From the NCBI GenBank assembly GCA_024405215.1, contig JAKSPB010000029.1:1-38719 (forward strand): 38,719 nt of DNA. The letters are read 5' to 3'. Position numbers and translations under genes: made by a program. The notes under the pieces are model-generated. The model saw nothing but the letters and a program-made list of their open reading frames with translations. It was not told the origin of the DNA and did no database searches. This document shows, one piece after another, positions 23,996 to 32,353 of this stretch (positions are counted from its first letter, which is position 1; each line of letters opens with the position of its first letter). The stretch is from Lentisphaeria bacterium. Its GTDB lineage: Bacteria; Verrucomicrobiota; Lentisphaeria; Oligosphaerales; Oligosphaeraceae.

Positions 23996-25734
23996 TTATT
24001 CTGTCTGATTTTGTGGAATCTGAAATCTTCTTCCGATGAGAAAACGCCACGCAAGTCATTGGTGATTTTCTTCATCTCCTGGTCATTCTTGTTGTTCTTC
24101 GCCAACAAGTAGTTGATCTTCTGCTGGTTGAAGTAATCAATCTGGCTTGTGCGCAGTTCCTTGAGGAGTTCAAGCGCATCATTGACGGAAACCGTTTCGC
24201 CTGCAACCTGCGCTTGGCAGAGCACGCTTCTCAACAGATATTCCGCCTTGAACCAGACCGTCGGCGAACGCCGGCGCAGAAGCGCCTTGGCTTCCGCGAG
24301 GATGGCGGAAGGCTGGCCTTGCTGGAAGTCCGAGGTCCCTTCCCAGTGTTCCATGAGGAATTGATCTGTAAAGCGGAGAAAACTGACTCCTTGAATGTAC
24401 CATTCCGCACGCCAGCGGTCGCGGGTGGGAATTTCCTTCATCAGGACGAAGACCCAGTCCGCCATGCGCACTTGGACGGCGAAGCCAACGTAGGACTCGT
24501 TGTCTTCCGTGCGGCTGTAGGGCACGCACAGGTAGGGCACGCCATGGGCATTCTGGTAGAAGGCGATTGGCTGAATCAAGTCGAAATTCCAGTTCTCGGC
24601 GCCCGTGGTTTTCTTGGCCATCCAGGCTTCCAGCGTGACATTGCGCTCTTCTGTCAGGACCTTCTTGTCTTGGTAGTATTCAAGAGTCAAGTGCAGGGGA
24701 ACATCGCAGTATTTCCCTAGTGCGGTATGGATCGTTAACTTTCCTGCCTCGTGCTTGACTTCGCAACCAGGGACAGCCGGGTACTTGAGGTCAAGCTTTT
24801 TCATGTATGGGCAGTTATCCATATATACGATGTCAGAGAGCAAATTTCCAGCCTCGTCCGTCGGCCAGGAGACATATTTTTCGGCGGTCTTGTGGAAGAA
24901 CGCGAAATACACGCCTGTGAGTATGCCAAGAAAGACGATGGCAACGGCAATCCAGATGCCCGTCTTGCGCATTTTTTTCTTCTCATGGCTGCTCTTCATG
25001 AATTCCAGCTCTTCCGCCGAAGCCATTCGCGTCTGCATGGCGATGGTTTCGTTGGCGGCGTCGGCTGCGGATTCTTCCGCGCTCAATGGCTTCGGAACAG
25101 GCTTGGGAGCGGGCTTCTTGACAGTGGCGGCCTTCGGCGCGGGCGCAGCAGGGGGGGGCATCACAACGGGCGGAATCGTCGCAGGGGCGCCTGCCTGGGC
25201 GACGGCTTTGGCAGGCGTCGCGGGCCTGGCTGCCGGCGGTGGAACCGTGGCGTCGTCAGGGGAAGGCGTGGCATTGCGCGGGACAGTCGCGGGCCTGGCG
25301 GCCGACGGTGGAACCGTGGCGTCGTCATCGGAGGAAGCCGTAATCGTCATCGGATGCGGTTTTGCCGCTGGCGGCGGCATGGTGACATCGTTGTCGGAAT
25401 CGACGGGCGCTGCCTTCGGGGCGGCTGGCGCCTCTGCGATTGCCTCCAACGTGAATTTGACGAGACCGCCCATTCCGATGATCTGGCCGGCAACAAGTGC
25501 CTTTCGGTCGCCCAAGGCAATTGCCTCGCCGTCAATGGTCGTGGTTCGGGAACTCAGGTTTTCCAGAATGACGCCGTTGGGACCGAGTGACAAAGTCACA
25601 TGTTTTGCTGAGACATCAGGAGTCTGCAACTTGACTTCGTTGGAACGGGAGCGTCCCAGCGACAGGGCATTCGTGCCGAGGGTGAATACCTGCCCTTGCA
25701 ATTCGCCTTCGATGAAACGTATTTGGTATTTCAT
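23986..25734 (-). CDS. FHA transmembrane protein with DxTVPP repeats
   Basis: The 582-residue protein has an N-terminal FHA domain (residues 5-95; G27-R28, S42-x-x-H45). A Pro/Ala-rich linker (100-215) carries three similar motifs, D-N-D-V-T-M-P-P, D-D-D-A-T-V-P-P and P-D-D-A-T-V-P-P, which have acidic residues before a Thr and could be kinase targets. A membrane helix lies near 255-280, after basic KKKMRK, and a periplasmic domain of about 300 residues of unknown fold follows. Such a protein can be both a phosphothreonine reader and a substrate. The start overlaps the tadC stop (ATGA) and the end overlaps the double-FHA gene. Confidence 0.88.
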   Translation of the reverse strand: MKYQIRFIEGELQGQVFTLGTNALSLGRSRSNEVKLQTPDVSAKHVTLSLGPNGVILENLSSRTTTIDGEAIALGDRKALVAGQIIGMGGLVKFTLEAIAEAPAAPKAAPVDSDNDVTMPPPAAKPHPMTITASSDDDATVPPSAARPATVPRNATPSPDDATVPPPAARPATPAKAVAQAGAPATIPPVVMPPPAAPAPKAATVKKPAPKPVPKPLSAEESAADAANETIAMQTRMASAEELEFMKSSHEKKKMRKTGIWIAVAIVFLGILTGVYFAFFHKTAEKYVSWPTDEAGNLLSDIVYMDNCPYMKKLDLKYPAVPGCEVKHEAGKLTIHTALGKYCDVPLHLTLEYYQDKKVLTEERNVTLEAWMAKKTTGAENWNFDLIQPIAFYQNAHGVPYLCVPYSRTEDNESYVGFAVQVRMADWVFVLMKEIPTRDRWRAEWYIQGVSFLRFTDQFLMEHWEGTSDFQQGQPSAILAEAKALLRRRSPTVWFKAEYLLRSVLCQAQVAGETVSVNDALELLKELRTSQIDYFNQQKINYLLAKNNKNDQEMKKITNDLRGVFSSEEDFRFHKIRQNKWD

Positions 25735-26639
25735 TGCATGATATTCCCGAGACCGCTTTGCTGGATTCTAATCAAGACAGGCGTGCCGATGACCACGAAA
25801 ATGGCCGGCATGATGAAAAGTGCTATGGGCATGATCATGATGGACGGCGCACGCGCCGCCTTGCGTTCCGCGCGATTGAAACGCGCGCGGCGCATCTCCT
25901 CGCCCTGGACACGCATGGTGTCGACGATGGACGAGCCGATTTCGGTCCCGTGAGCCACGGCCCCGGCAAACGACTTGAAATCGTCAGTCTGGACGCGATT
26001 CGCCACGTCCTCAAGTGCCTCCACGCGCGTCTTTCCCAATTCCATCTGCCGTAGCATCACGCCGAACTCGACGGCCAGGGGGTTGGTCTTGCTTTCGCTG
26101 TTCACATAGTAGCGGATGGAAGCGGAGAAATCCAGTCCTGCGCGCATGGCTGAACCAATCAGGTCAATGGCGAACGGGAGGTTCTTCATGATGGTTTCCT
26201 GACGCTTCTGGGCGCCACTTTGAATTGTCATGCTTGGATAGACAAGTCCAAGGACGCCGAAAAGCAGGCCAGTGCCAAGGGAATAATCAAGCCTTTTGCT
26301 GACGAACATCATGAAAAGCATGGGGACGAAGGTCCCGAGGATGCAGAAGAGGGCTTCGGCGGCAAAGACATATTCCGGATCCATGGGGATGGCGGCGACG
26401 GTCAGCTGCTTTTTTATTTCCTTGGCGCGCTTTGGCTGCATGTTCGCGAGAGTCTTGCCGAGAGTGCCGGCGAGCATTCCCAGAAGGCCGTAGGACAACT
26501 TGAGGAAGCCGGGAACGGCGCTCAGGTCCCTGTTCTTGTCGGCTGAACTGCGGTTTTCCAAAAAGAACTGCAGGAAAAGATAGGGGACGAAGACGACGAG
26601 AAAGACAATTACGTATGTGATGATATTGGAATTTCCCAT
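25731..26639 (-). CDS. tadC: TadC inner-membrane platform protein
   Basis: The 302-residue protein is a T2SSF-type platform component. It has an N-terminal membrane helix, two helices near 100-150 and the conserved cytoplasmic segment AIDLIGSAMRAGLDFSASI followed by MLRQMELGKTRVEALEDV and AHGTEIGSSI, then C-terminal helices (FIMPAIFVVIGTPVL). TadB and TadC together form the base on which the ATPase acts. The gene begins 3 bp after tadB and overlaps the FHA gene by 4 bp. Confidence 0.93.
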   Translation of the reverse strand: MGNSNIITYVIVFLVVFVPYLFLQFFLENRSSADKNRDLSAVPGFLKLSYGLLGMLAGTLGKTLANMQPKRAKEIKKQLTVAAIPMDPEYVFAAEALFCILGTFVPMLFMMFVSKRLDYSLGTGLLFGVLGLVYPSMTIQSGAQKRQETIMKNLPFAIDLIGSAMRAGLDFSASIRYYVNSESKTNPLAVEFGVMLRQMELGKTRVEALEDVANRVQTDDFKSFAGAVAHGTEIGSSIVDTMRVQGEEMRRARFNRAERKAARAPSIMIMPIALFIMPAIFVVIGTPVLIRIQQSGLGNIMQ

Positions 26640-26642
26640 GGC

Positions 26643-27512
26643 TTACACCTCAATCGTCACAATTTTCTTGATGACAAAGTACCCGATGCTGACCAGCAAC
26701 ACCACGATTCCGATGCCGCACCATCCCATGCCAGTCGTGACCATGGGCCTCATCAGCTCCGGATTGATGACGTAGAGAAGGATGAACGCCGCAAGTGGCG
26801 CGAGGGACATGGCGATCGCCTCGAATTTGCCTTGGGCGGTCATGTTCTTCAAGCGTTCCTGGAATTCACGGCGACTGCGGATCATATCCACCATTTTGTC
26901 CATCACCTCAACAAGACTGCCGCCTGTCTTGGTGGTCAGCCTGATCGTCGTGACAAGGAGGTTCATGTCTTCGCTGGGCATGCGCTGGTTCAAACGCTGC
27001 AGGGCGTCTGCCAGTTCCATGCCGAAACGATATTCGCGGAGCACGGTCTGAAGTTCCTCCTGCATGGGGTCGCCGATACGTTTGGCTGTGGCATCCAGAG
27101 CTTGCGGAAGCCCAAGACCGGAACGCATGCCGCTGGCCAGCCCCATGGTGAAGTCCAGCAGCTTTGCTTCGAAGAGCTCCTTGCGCTGTGCGGCCTTCCA
27201 GCGGAAATAGAGGAGCGGCGCCATCCATCCGATCGTCGCGAATGCTACGGAAACGGGAAGGTAGATGGCAGGATTCAAGACTCCCGCCGTAAGCAGAATC
27301 GCCATCATGCCGACGCCTAGGACCAATGCGCCGGAAAAACGCATGGACATTAAACGCTGCATGGTGACGAAGTGCTTGAGCTCCTCGTTTTCAGCATGCC
27401 TTTTTTCAAGGTGCTCAAGCGAGACCTTGTATAGCGTGGCAACCAGGAGGAACACTCCCAATGCCACTGCGCCAAAGACCAGCGCATAATTCATTAAGTC
27501 CTTCATGTCCAT
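26643..27512 (-). CDS. tadB: TadB inner-membrane platform protein
   Basis: The 289-residue protein has an N-terminal helix (7-25), a pair of helices (about 55-100), the conserved GLASGMRSGLGLPQALD stretch, LREYRFGMELADALQRL and TTIRLTTKTGGSLVEVMDK, and two C-terminal helices, all typical for T2SSF/TadB. It partners TadC in the inner-membrane platform. The ATG at 27512 has a strong GGAGG, 20 bp after the FHA-TadA stop. Confidence 0.93.
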   Translation of the reverse strand: MDMKDLMNYALVFGAVALGVFLLVATLYKVSLEHLEKRHAENEELKHFVTMQRLMSMRFSGALVLGVGMMAILLTAGVLNPAIYLPVSVAFATIGWMAPLLYFRWKAAQRKELFEAKLLDFTMGLASGMRSGLGLPQALDATAKRIGDPMQEELQTVLREYRFGMELADALQRLNQRMPSEDMNLLVTTIRLTTKTGGSLVEVMDKMVDMIRSRREFQERLKNMTAQGKFEAIAMSLAPLAAFILLYVINPELMRPMVTTGMGWCGIGIVVLLVSIGYFVIKKIVTIEV

Positions 27513-27532
27513 TTTTCTGTTCCTCCACAGAA

Positions 27533-29260
27533 TCAGTTCTTTGGGACAAAGACCGACATGTCCAGCGTCAGACGACCAGTCTTCCGAAGTTCGTCCACAA
27601 AGTAGGGGATGTTGCCAGTTGCCGTATGGTGTCCAACGACCTTGCCGTCTTTGTCCAGCCCTTCTTGTTCAAAGGTGAAGATGTCCTGAAGAAGAATGAC
27701 ATCGCCTTCACGTCCGGTGACTTCTGAGATTTGCACGATTTTTCGGGAGCCGTCGGGAAGACGGGTCTGCTGGACAATCAGATCCAAAGCGGACGCGATC
27801 TGCTCGCGAATTGCCTTGGACGGCAGCTCGAAGCCAGCCATCATGACCATGTTCTCAAGGCGGGTCAGGGCGTCACGCGGATTGTTGGCGTGGGCAGTCG
27901 TCAGGGAACCGTCGTGGCCTGTGTTCATTGCCTGAAGCATGTCCAGGGCCTCCGCGCCACGGCATTCGCCGACGATGATTCTGTCCGGACGCATACGCAG
28001 CGTGTTCACCACAAGGTCCCTGATGGAGACACGGCCCTTGCCTTCGATGTTGGCGGGACGAGCCTCCAACGCGACCAGGTTGCGGTGCGAAAGCTTCAGT
28101 TCCGCGGAGTCCTCCACGGTGACGACACGCTCGCCTTGCGGAATGAACTGCGACAGAACGTTCAGCAATGTTGTTTTACCAGAACCCGTGCCGCCCGATA
28201 CCAGAATGTTCTGACGGGATTTGACTGCCTCTTCCAGGAAGAGTGCCATCTCTTTTGTCATGCTTCCGAATTTTATCAGGTCGTCGGTGGTAAGCTTCTT
28301 GTCCGCGAATTTGCGGATAGTGACCGACGCGCCGTGAAGAGCCAGCGGCGGAATGATGGCGTTGACGCGGGAGCCGTCGGGCAGTCGTGCGTCAACCATT
28401 GGCGAAGCATCGTCAACGTGACGTCCCAATGGCTCCACGATGCGTTGGATGATGGACATCAAATGCTGTTCATTAAAGAAACGCACGCCACTCTCGAAGA
28501 GCTTTCCCGAACTTTCTACGAATACCATGTCCGGGCCGTTGATCATGATTTCGGAGATTCTGGGAGAACGGAGCAACGGCGAAATCGGTCCATAGCCAAC
28601 CAGTTCATCCATGAGCGCCTGGCGGAATAAATCAAGAGGAATGTTGTGTGGAGTCTCATGCCGGCGTTCGCGCAGAACGGCGTCCAAGGCGCGACCGACC
28701 TTGTCAAGCATTTCATCATTCGCCGTGTCCTTCAAAGCGTCCTCCGTCAAATTCAGCTTCTCCAGAACGTCTTCATGAAGCGACCGCTTGAGCGCCATGA
28801 TTTCCGGGGAACAGAGGACCGACGCGTTCTTGAACTCGTCAAGGAAGTTGTTCACCTCCGGAATCGGCGCGGGCGCGGGCGCGGGAACTTCCTGCGCGAC
28901 AGGGGCGGCCCCTGCCAGGGCGGGGGAAGGCGCGGTGGCGACAGCCCCTGCCTCGTTTTCGTCCTTGTCCGTTACGCGCAGATGATAGGCGCCGATCGTC
29001 AAGACGGATTCCAGGGGCAATTCCGTCATTTCGGTAACCTGCGTTTCGTCAACGAAAGTCCCCGCCGAACTGCCTGTGTCTTCAATAAATACAGTTCCGC
29101 CAAGGACATGCAGGCGCGCGTGGTGCCGCGAGACCCCGCCCCCTGCCAGCACTACATCGCATTCGGAGTGGCGTCCGATCGTCAGGGAGAGATCCCCTTC
29201 CGGTATCTCTTGAATCCCGTAGGTGTTCCCGCTCTCGTCATGGATTACGATTTTCAACAT
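27533..29260 (-). CDS. tadA: FHA-TadA fusion secretion ATPase
   Basis: The 575-residue protein joins an N-terminal FHA domain (residues 3-100: TIGRHSECD with G29-R30, VSRHHARL, GSSAGTFVD) to a full CpaF/TadA ATPase. An Ala/Pro linker (105-135) connects them. The ATPase has SEIMINGP, ARLPDGSRVNA, Walker A GGTGSGKT (356-363), VEDSAEL, the Walker B segment RIIVGECRGAEALD and TTAHANNP. It is probably the main pilus motor, positioned or switched through phosphothreonine binding by its FHA domain; the fusion is seen, the switch is inferred. ATG at 29260 with AAGGA upstream. It is the first gene after the secretin terminator. Confidence 0.95.
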   Translation of the reverse strand: MLKIVIHDESGNTYGIQEIPEGDLSLTIGRHSECDVVLAGGGVSRHHARLHVLGGTVFIEDTGSSAGTFVDETQVTEMTELPLESVLTIGAYHLRVTDKDENEAGAVATAPSPALAGAAPVAQEVPAPAPAPIPEVNNFLDEFKNASVLCSPEIMALKRSLHEDVLEKLNLTEDALKDTANDEMLDKVGRALDAVLRERRHETPHNIPLDLFRQALMDELVGYGPISPLLRSPRISEIMINGPDMVFVESSGKLFESGVRFFNEQHLMSIIQRIVEPLGRHVDDASPMVDARLPDGSRVNAIIPPLALHGASVTIRKFADKKLTTDDLIKFGSMTKEMALFLEEAVKSRQNILVSGGTGSGKTTLLNVLSQFIPQGERVVTVEDSAELKLSHRNLVALEARPANIEGKGRVSIRDLVVNTLRMRPDRIIVGECRGAEALDMLQAMNTGHDGSLTTAHANNPRDALTRLENMVMMAGFELPSKAIREQIASALDLIVQQTRLPDGSRKIVQISEVTGREGDVILLQDIFTFEQEGLDKDGKVVGHHTATGNIPYFVDELRKTGRLTLDMSVFVPKN

Positions 29261-29280
29261 CCGTGCGTCCTTGGCTTTTT

Positions 29281-29286
29281 ATTATA
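29281..29286 (-). promoter_or_regulatory. Candidate -10 element before the FHA-TadA gene
   Basis: A perfect TATAAT on the minus strand lies 20 nt upstream of the ATG, directly after the secretin terminator. No good -35 hexamer is seen at standard spacing. Its place after a terminator makes a new transcription start plausible. Confidence 0.35.
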
Positions 29287-29311
29287 AAAGAAGAAAAAAC
29301 TTGAAATGGCG

Positions 29312-29345
29312 AAAAAACGGAGCCGTCTCCGGAAAGACGGCTCCG
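29312..29345 (-). terminator. Rho-independent terminator after the secretin gene
   Basis: On the minus strand CGGAGCCGTCT (29345-29335) pairs perfectly over 11 bp with AGACGGCTCCG (29328-29318) around a 6-nt loop, followed at once by six T (29317-29312). It starts 14 nt past the secretin stop codon. Confidence 0.92.
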
Positions 29346-29359
29346 GGGTGTGGTGAAAA

Positions 29360-30874
29360 TTAGATTCCGAACCAGCGCTTGTACCAGGGTTTGGCTGCGT
29401 CTTCCTGTGCCTTCTTTTCTCGTAGATCCGTGGTGCCAGTGCCGTAGACATCGTCCGCGTCTGATTCAAGCGGAATGTTGATCTGGACATCCGTGTTCTG
29501 GCCGGCGATGCGCGGACAGACGAGAATCACCAGACGGGTGTCGTTCTGGGAATTGCCGTCCTTCGCGACGAACCACTTCAAGACTGGCGTGTTGCGCAGG
29601 ATCGGCAGGCCGGAGTTTTGCACGTCCTGGCCGATCTTCTTGGAGCCCGCCAGGACCAAGGTCTTGTCGAGATCGCAGTAGACCACCTGGCTGGTGGAAT
29701 CGGAACTGCGGGTGTAGGCATCGCCTGTGCCGGTGATGGCGGAGGTGTTGGTCAAATCTAAATCTAATTTGACGCGGTTGGGAGTGACCAGACCGCCCTT
29801 GACCTTGATGGTCAGGCCGTAGTCCATGTCCTGGAGGCTGCCGTTGTCATTGCCGGAGACTTTCACGGAAACCGTGCCGCCGGTGTGAAGCGAACCGCCT
29901 TTGCCATCGTGGTTGGTAAAGCTGACGTAGCCGGCGTTGTAGGTGCGGCTGATGCCGTTCTGCGCCAGGAAGGAGACCGTGCGCTGCATGTTGGCGCCGA
30001 AGGTGATGCTGGCGTCGCTGTTCTTGCGGCCTGCGATTGCGTCATAAAGCCAGTTGAGGCCCAGGACGCCCTCGGGAGCGCCGGTGCCGGCGTTGCGTGC
30101 GTCGGATTCGTTGACGGCAACGTACACGATATCCACGCAAAGCTGTGTCTGGACAACACTCAGATTGATGATGCCGCGGATCTTGCCGCTGTCGGGGGAG
30201 GGGGTGGCGCCGCTGCAGTCCAGCCAGGTCTGCGTGCTCAGAATCTGCTGGACCTTGCCGATGGACTCGTTGCTGCACAGCTCGCCGCTGAGGATAAGCG
30301 CTTCTGGCTGCAGTTTCATGTCCAGCTGGCCGAGCTCGGCCTTCTGGCCTTCCGCCACGAATTCGAAGCCTTCGTCAATCAGCATCTTCTTCAGGTTGAG
30401 AAGAGTCTCAGGGGTGGGACGGAAGACGGCAAAGGAATGGACTGTGTCGCCGTAAAGCGGCAGAACCTTTTGCAGAAGCGCCCAGTTCGTCGGATTGCTG
30501 ACCGTGCCTTTGATGACAATGTAGTCTTGGTTGATGGAAATATCCAGTTCAGGAAGGTTCTCCAGATCGTTGCGGAGACGCTTCAGGATATTGCCGATAT
30601 TGCCTTTGACGGAAATGCTGTAGTCAACGCTGACGCCAGCTCCTGAAACCGTAAGATTACATTCGCCGATGGCGACGCCGACAACGCGCAATTGCTGCTT
30701 GTTGACTTCTTCGACGGTAACCTTGCCCTTGGAACTGACGCGATAGGATTCCAGGGCAAACGGCAAGTCAATCACCTTGACTGCGCCGATTGTCAGGCTG
30801 AATTTCTCTTGTTCTGCCCCGAAGGCGGCCAGGATGCCCAGGCAGAGGGCGAGAAGGAATGTTTTTACTTTCAT
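29360..30874 (-). CDS. rcpA: Tad outer-membrane secretin (RcpA/CpaC)
   Basis: The 504-residue protein has a signal peptide (1-20). An N-terminal pilus-assembly domain (about 24-90) is followed by a BON-like segment and the secretin domain (about 330-470), with VVYCDLDKTLVLAGSKKIG and LPILRNTPVLKWFV and then DTRLVILVCPRIA, the hallmark C-terminal secretin strands. It forms the outer-membrane ring through which the Flp pilus leaves the cell. It starts 7 bp after cpaB with the ribosome site AAGGAG inside the cpaB end, and a strong terminator follows. Confidence 0.93.
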   Translation of the reverse strand: MKVKTFLLALCLGILAAFGAEQEKFSLTIGAVKVIDLPFALESYRVSSKGKVTVEEVNKQQLRVVGVAIGECNLTVSGAGVSVDYSISVKGNIGNILKRLRNDLENLPELDISINQDYIVIKGTVSNPTNWALLQKVLPLYGDTVHSFAVFRPTPETLLNLKKMLIDEGFEFVAEGQKAELGQLDMKLQPEALILSGELCSNESIGKVQQILSTQTWLDCSGATPSPDSGKIRGIINLSVVQTQLCVDIVYVAVNESDARNAGTGAPEGVLGLNWLYDAIAGRKNSDASITFGANMQRTVSFLAQNGISRTYNAGYVSFTNHDGKGGSLHTGGTVSVKVSGNDNGSLQDMDYGLTIKVKGGLVTPNRVKLDLDLTNTSAITGTGDAYTRSSDSTSQVVYCDLDKTLVLAGSKKIGQDVQNSGLPILRNTPVLKWFVAKDGNSQNDTRLVILVCPRIAGQNTDVQINIPLESDADDVYGTGTTDLREKKAQEDAAKPWYKRWFGI

Positions 30875-30881
30875 GGTCCGA

Positions 30882-31637
30882 TTACTCCTTTATTTCAGAG
30901 GGAACAGCGGGAATTTGAATCTGGTTCAGGCCTTCTGCAAGTTCGGTGAGAGTGCGATCCTCGTAAATTCCACCGTCCATGCGGTTCATTGCCTTTGTGT
31001 CGTTGGTCTTGCGAAGCAGCGGGAACAGATCCGCCTGCTGCTGGATGGCCGTCAGGGCCAGCGCTTGCTGAGGCGGAAGGGAAAGAAGAACGCCATTGCC
31101 GGTGAGCTCCAGAATGCGGACGCGCGGGAAGATGACGGTGGTGACGTTGCGCTGAATCACTTCGGTTCCGGCATCCACATCCTTGCCCTTTTTCACTTGC
31201 TGCTGCAGGCGGTAGGTGCCCACGATGGCGATTTCATCACCAGGCTGGAGCATCTTGACCAGCGTGCTGTCGGCAAATGCCACGGGAACGCCCCATTCGC
31301 CATCGCCGATGATATTGCCCTTGCTCATGGTCACGCCGCCGACATCCGACAGAAGAACATAGTCGCCCTTGGCGACAGAATGTACCAGTTTCTGGCCGAT
31401 GACCATGTTTCTGTTCGCCCACTTGATGTGCTGTTTGGGCAGTGACGAAACCGCCACGGAACGCGGGTTGATAAAGCCCTCGGAGAGCGCTTCGCCAGGT
31501 TCCAGCATACGGGATGCGGCAACGACGTCAACGCGCTGTTCTGCGTTGTCGACCTTTCCTGAAATGGTGCGGCTGACGGCGAAAACAGCCAGAAGTCCCA
31601 GCACCACTGCTACAATCAAGGGAATGATGTTTTTCAT
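30882..31637 (-). CDS. rcpC: RcpC/CpaB pilus assembly protein
   Basis: The 251-residue protein has an N-terminal membrane/signal helix (IPLIVAVVLGLLAVFAV), then VVAASRMLEPGEALSE and IGQKLVHSVAKGDYVLLSD, the SAF-domain pattern of CpaB/RcpC. It is a periplasmic partner of the secretin. The ATG at 31637 was chosen over 31793, because the longer version starts inside the lipoprotein gene. It lies 25 bp after the LpoB-like gene and 7 bp before the secretin gene. Confidence 0.92.
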   Translation of the reverse strand: MKNIIPLIVAVVLGLLAVFAVSRTISGKVDNAEQRVDVVAASRMLEPGEALSEGFINPRSVAVSSLPKQHIKWANRNMVIGQKLVHSVAKGDYVLLSDVGGVTMSKGNIIGDGEWGVPVAFADSTLVKMLQPGDEIAIVGTYRLQQQVKKGKDVDAGTEVIQRNVTTVIFPRVRILELTGNGVLLSLPPQQALALTAIQQQADLFPLLRKTNDTKAMNRMDGGIYEDRTLTELAEGLNQIQIPAVPSEIKE

Positions 31638-31662
31638 TTTGGTTCTTTTGTTTTCAAAAATT

Positions 31663-32298
31663 TTACATGCCGATGCCTGCGTGTTTCTTGATGAAGCCCA
31701 GCTGTCTGGTGTAACGCCACATGACCAGACCGGTGTTGATGTCAGCCATGTCGATGACGAAGGTTCTGACGACATCCTTGCGGCTTCCGTCAAGGGTCAG
31801 GTTGGAGATGATTTTGGGCCTCATGACCAGCCGTGCGGCAATCAGGGTGCCTTGGCGGGCCACGGTCTGCTGATTGAAATTGGGATCCATGGCCAGACCT
31901 CTGGAGTTGGCAATGGACGCGGTGCGGTCATTGCCTTCGGCGAGAGTCACATCGACATAGCCGGCATTGAAAAGCGCGTCGTTGAGAAGGTCGGTCAGTT
32001 GGTCCACATTCAGGTCGGGATCGTCCGTGTCATTCACTGCCTGGGCAAGTTTGAGGACAGGTCGGGCGAATTCGTCTTGCATCTCGATCTTGTATTTCTG
32101 CAGAAATTCCCGGAAACGGGGATTGCTCATGGCGTCGTCAATGGCTTCCTGGGCTACCAGTTTCATCTCTTCTGCGGAAACCGTGCGCGTATTGCGGATG
32201 CCGGTGTTGGTTGTGCTTGGATCATAAAGCGTTGTGGAAGCGCAGCTTCCGAGAAAAAACGCCACGATGGAAAGCAGGGGCGGGATAAAGGATTTCAT
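31663..32298 (-). CDS. LpoB-like lipoprotein
   Basis: The 211-residue protein has a lipoprotein signal with lipobox L-G-S-C at about residues 16-19, then a domain resembling LpoB/COG3417 (penicillin-binding-protein activator, CsgG-related fold): VSAEEMKLVAQEAIDDAM, TLIAARLVMRPKIIS, then TFVIDMADINTGLVMWRYTR. In Enterobacteria LpoB activates PBP1b from the outer membrane. Here it sits between a COG3014-like gene and cpaB, so it may help open peptidoglycan or the outer membrane for the pilus (inference). ATG at 32298 with CGGAG upstream. Confidence 0.8.
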   Translation of the reverse strand: MKSFIPPLLSIVAFFLGSCASTTLYDPSTTNTGIRNTRTVSAEEMKLVAQEAIDDAMSNPRFREFLQKYKIEMQDEFARPVLKLAQAVNDTDDPDLNVDQLTDLLNDALFNAGYVDVTLAEGNDRTASIANSRGLAMDPNFNQQTVARQGTLIAARLVMRPKIISNLTLDGSRKDVVRTFVIDMADINTGLVMWRYTRQLGFIKKHAGIGM

Positions 32299-32353
32299 TT
32301 TTTCTCCGTAGTATGGGGTAGAAGTTATGAGGGGATGAAAAAAGTCGATGTTG

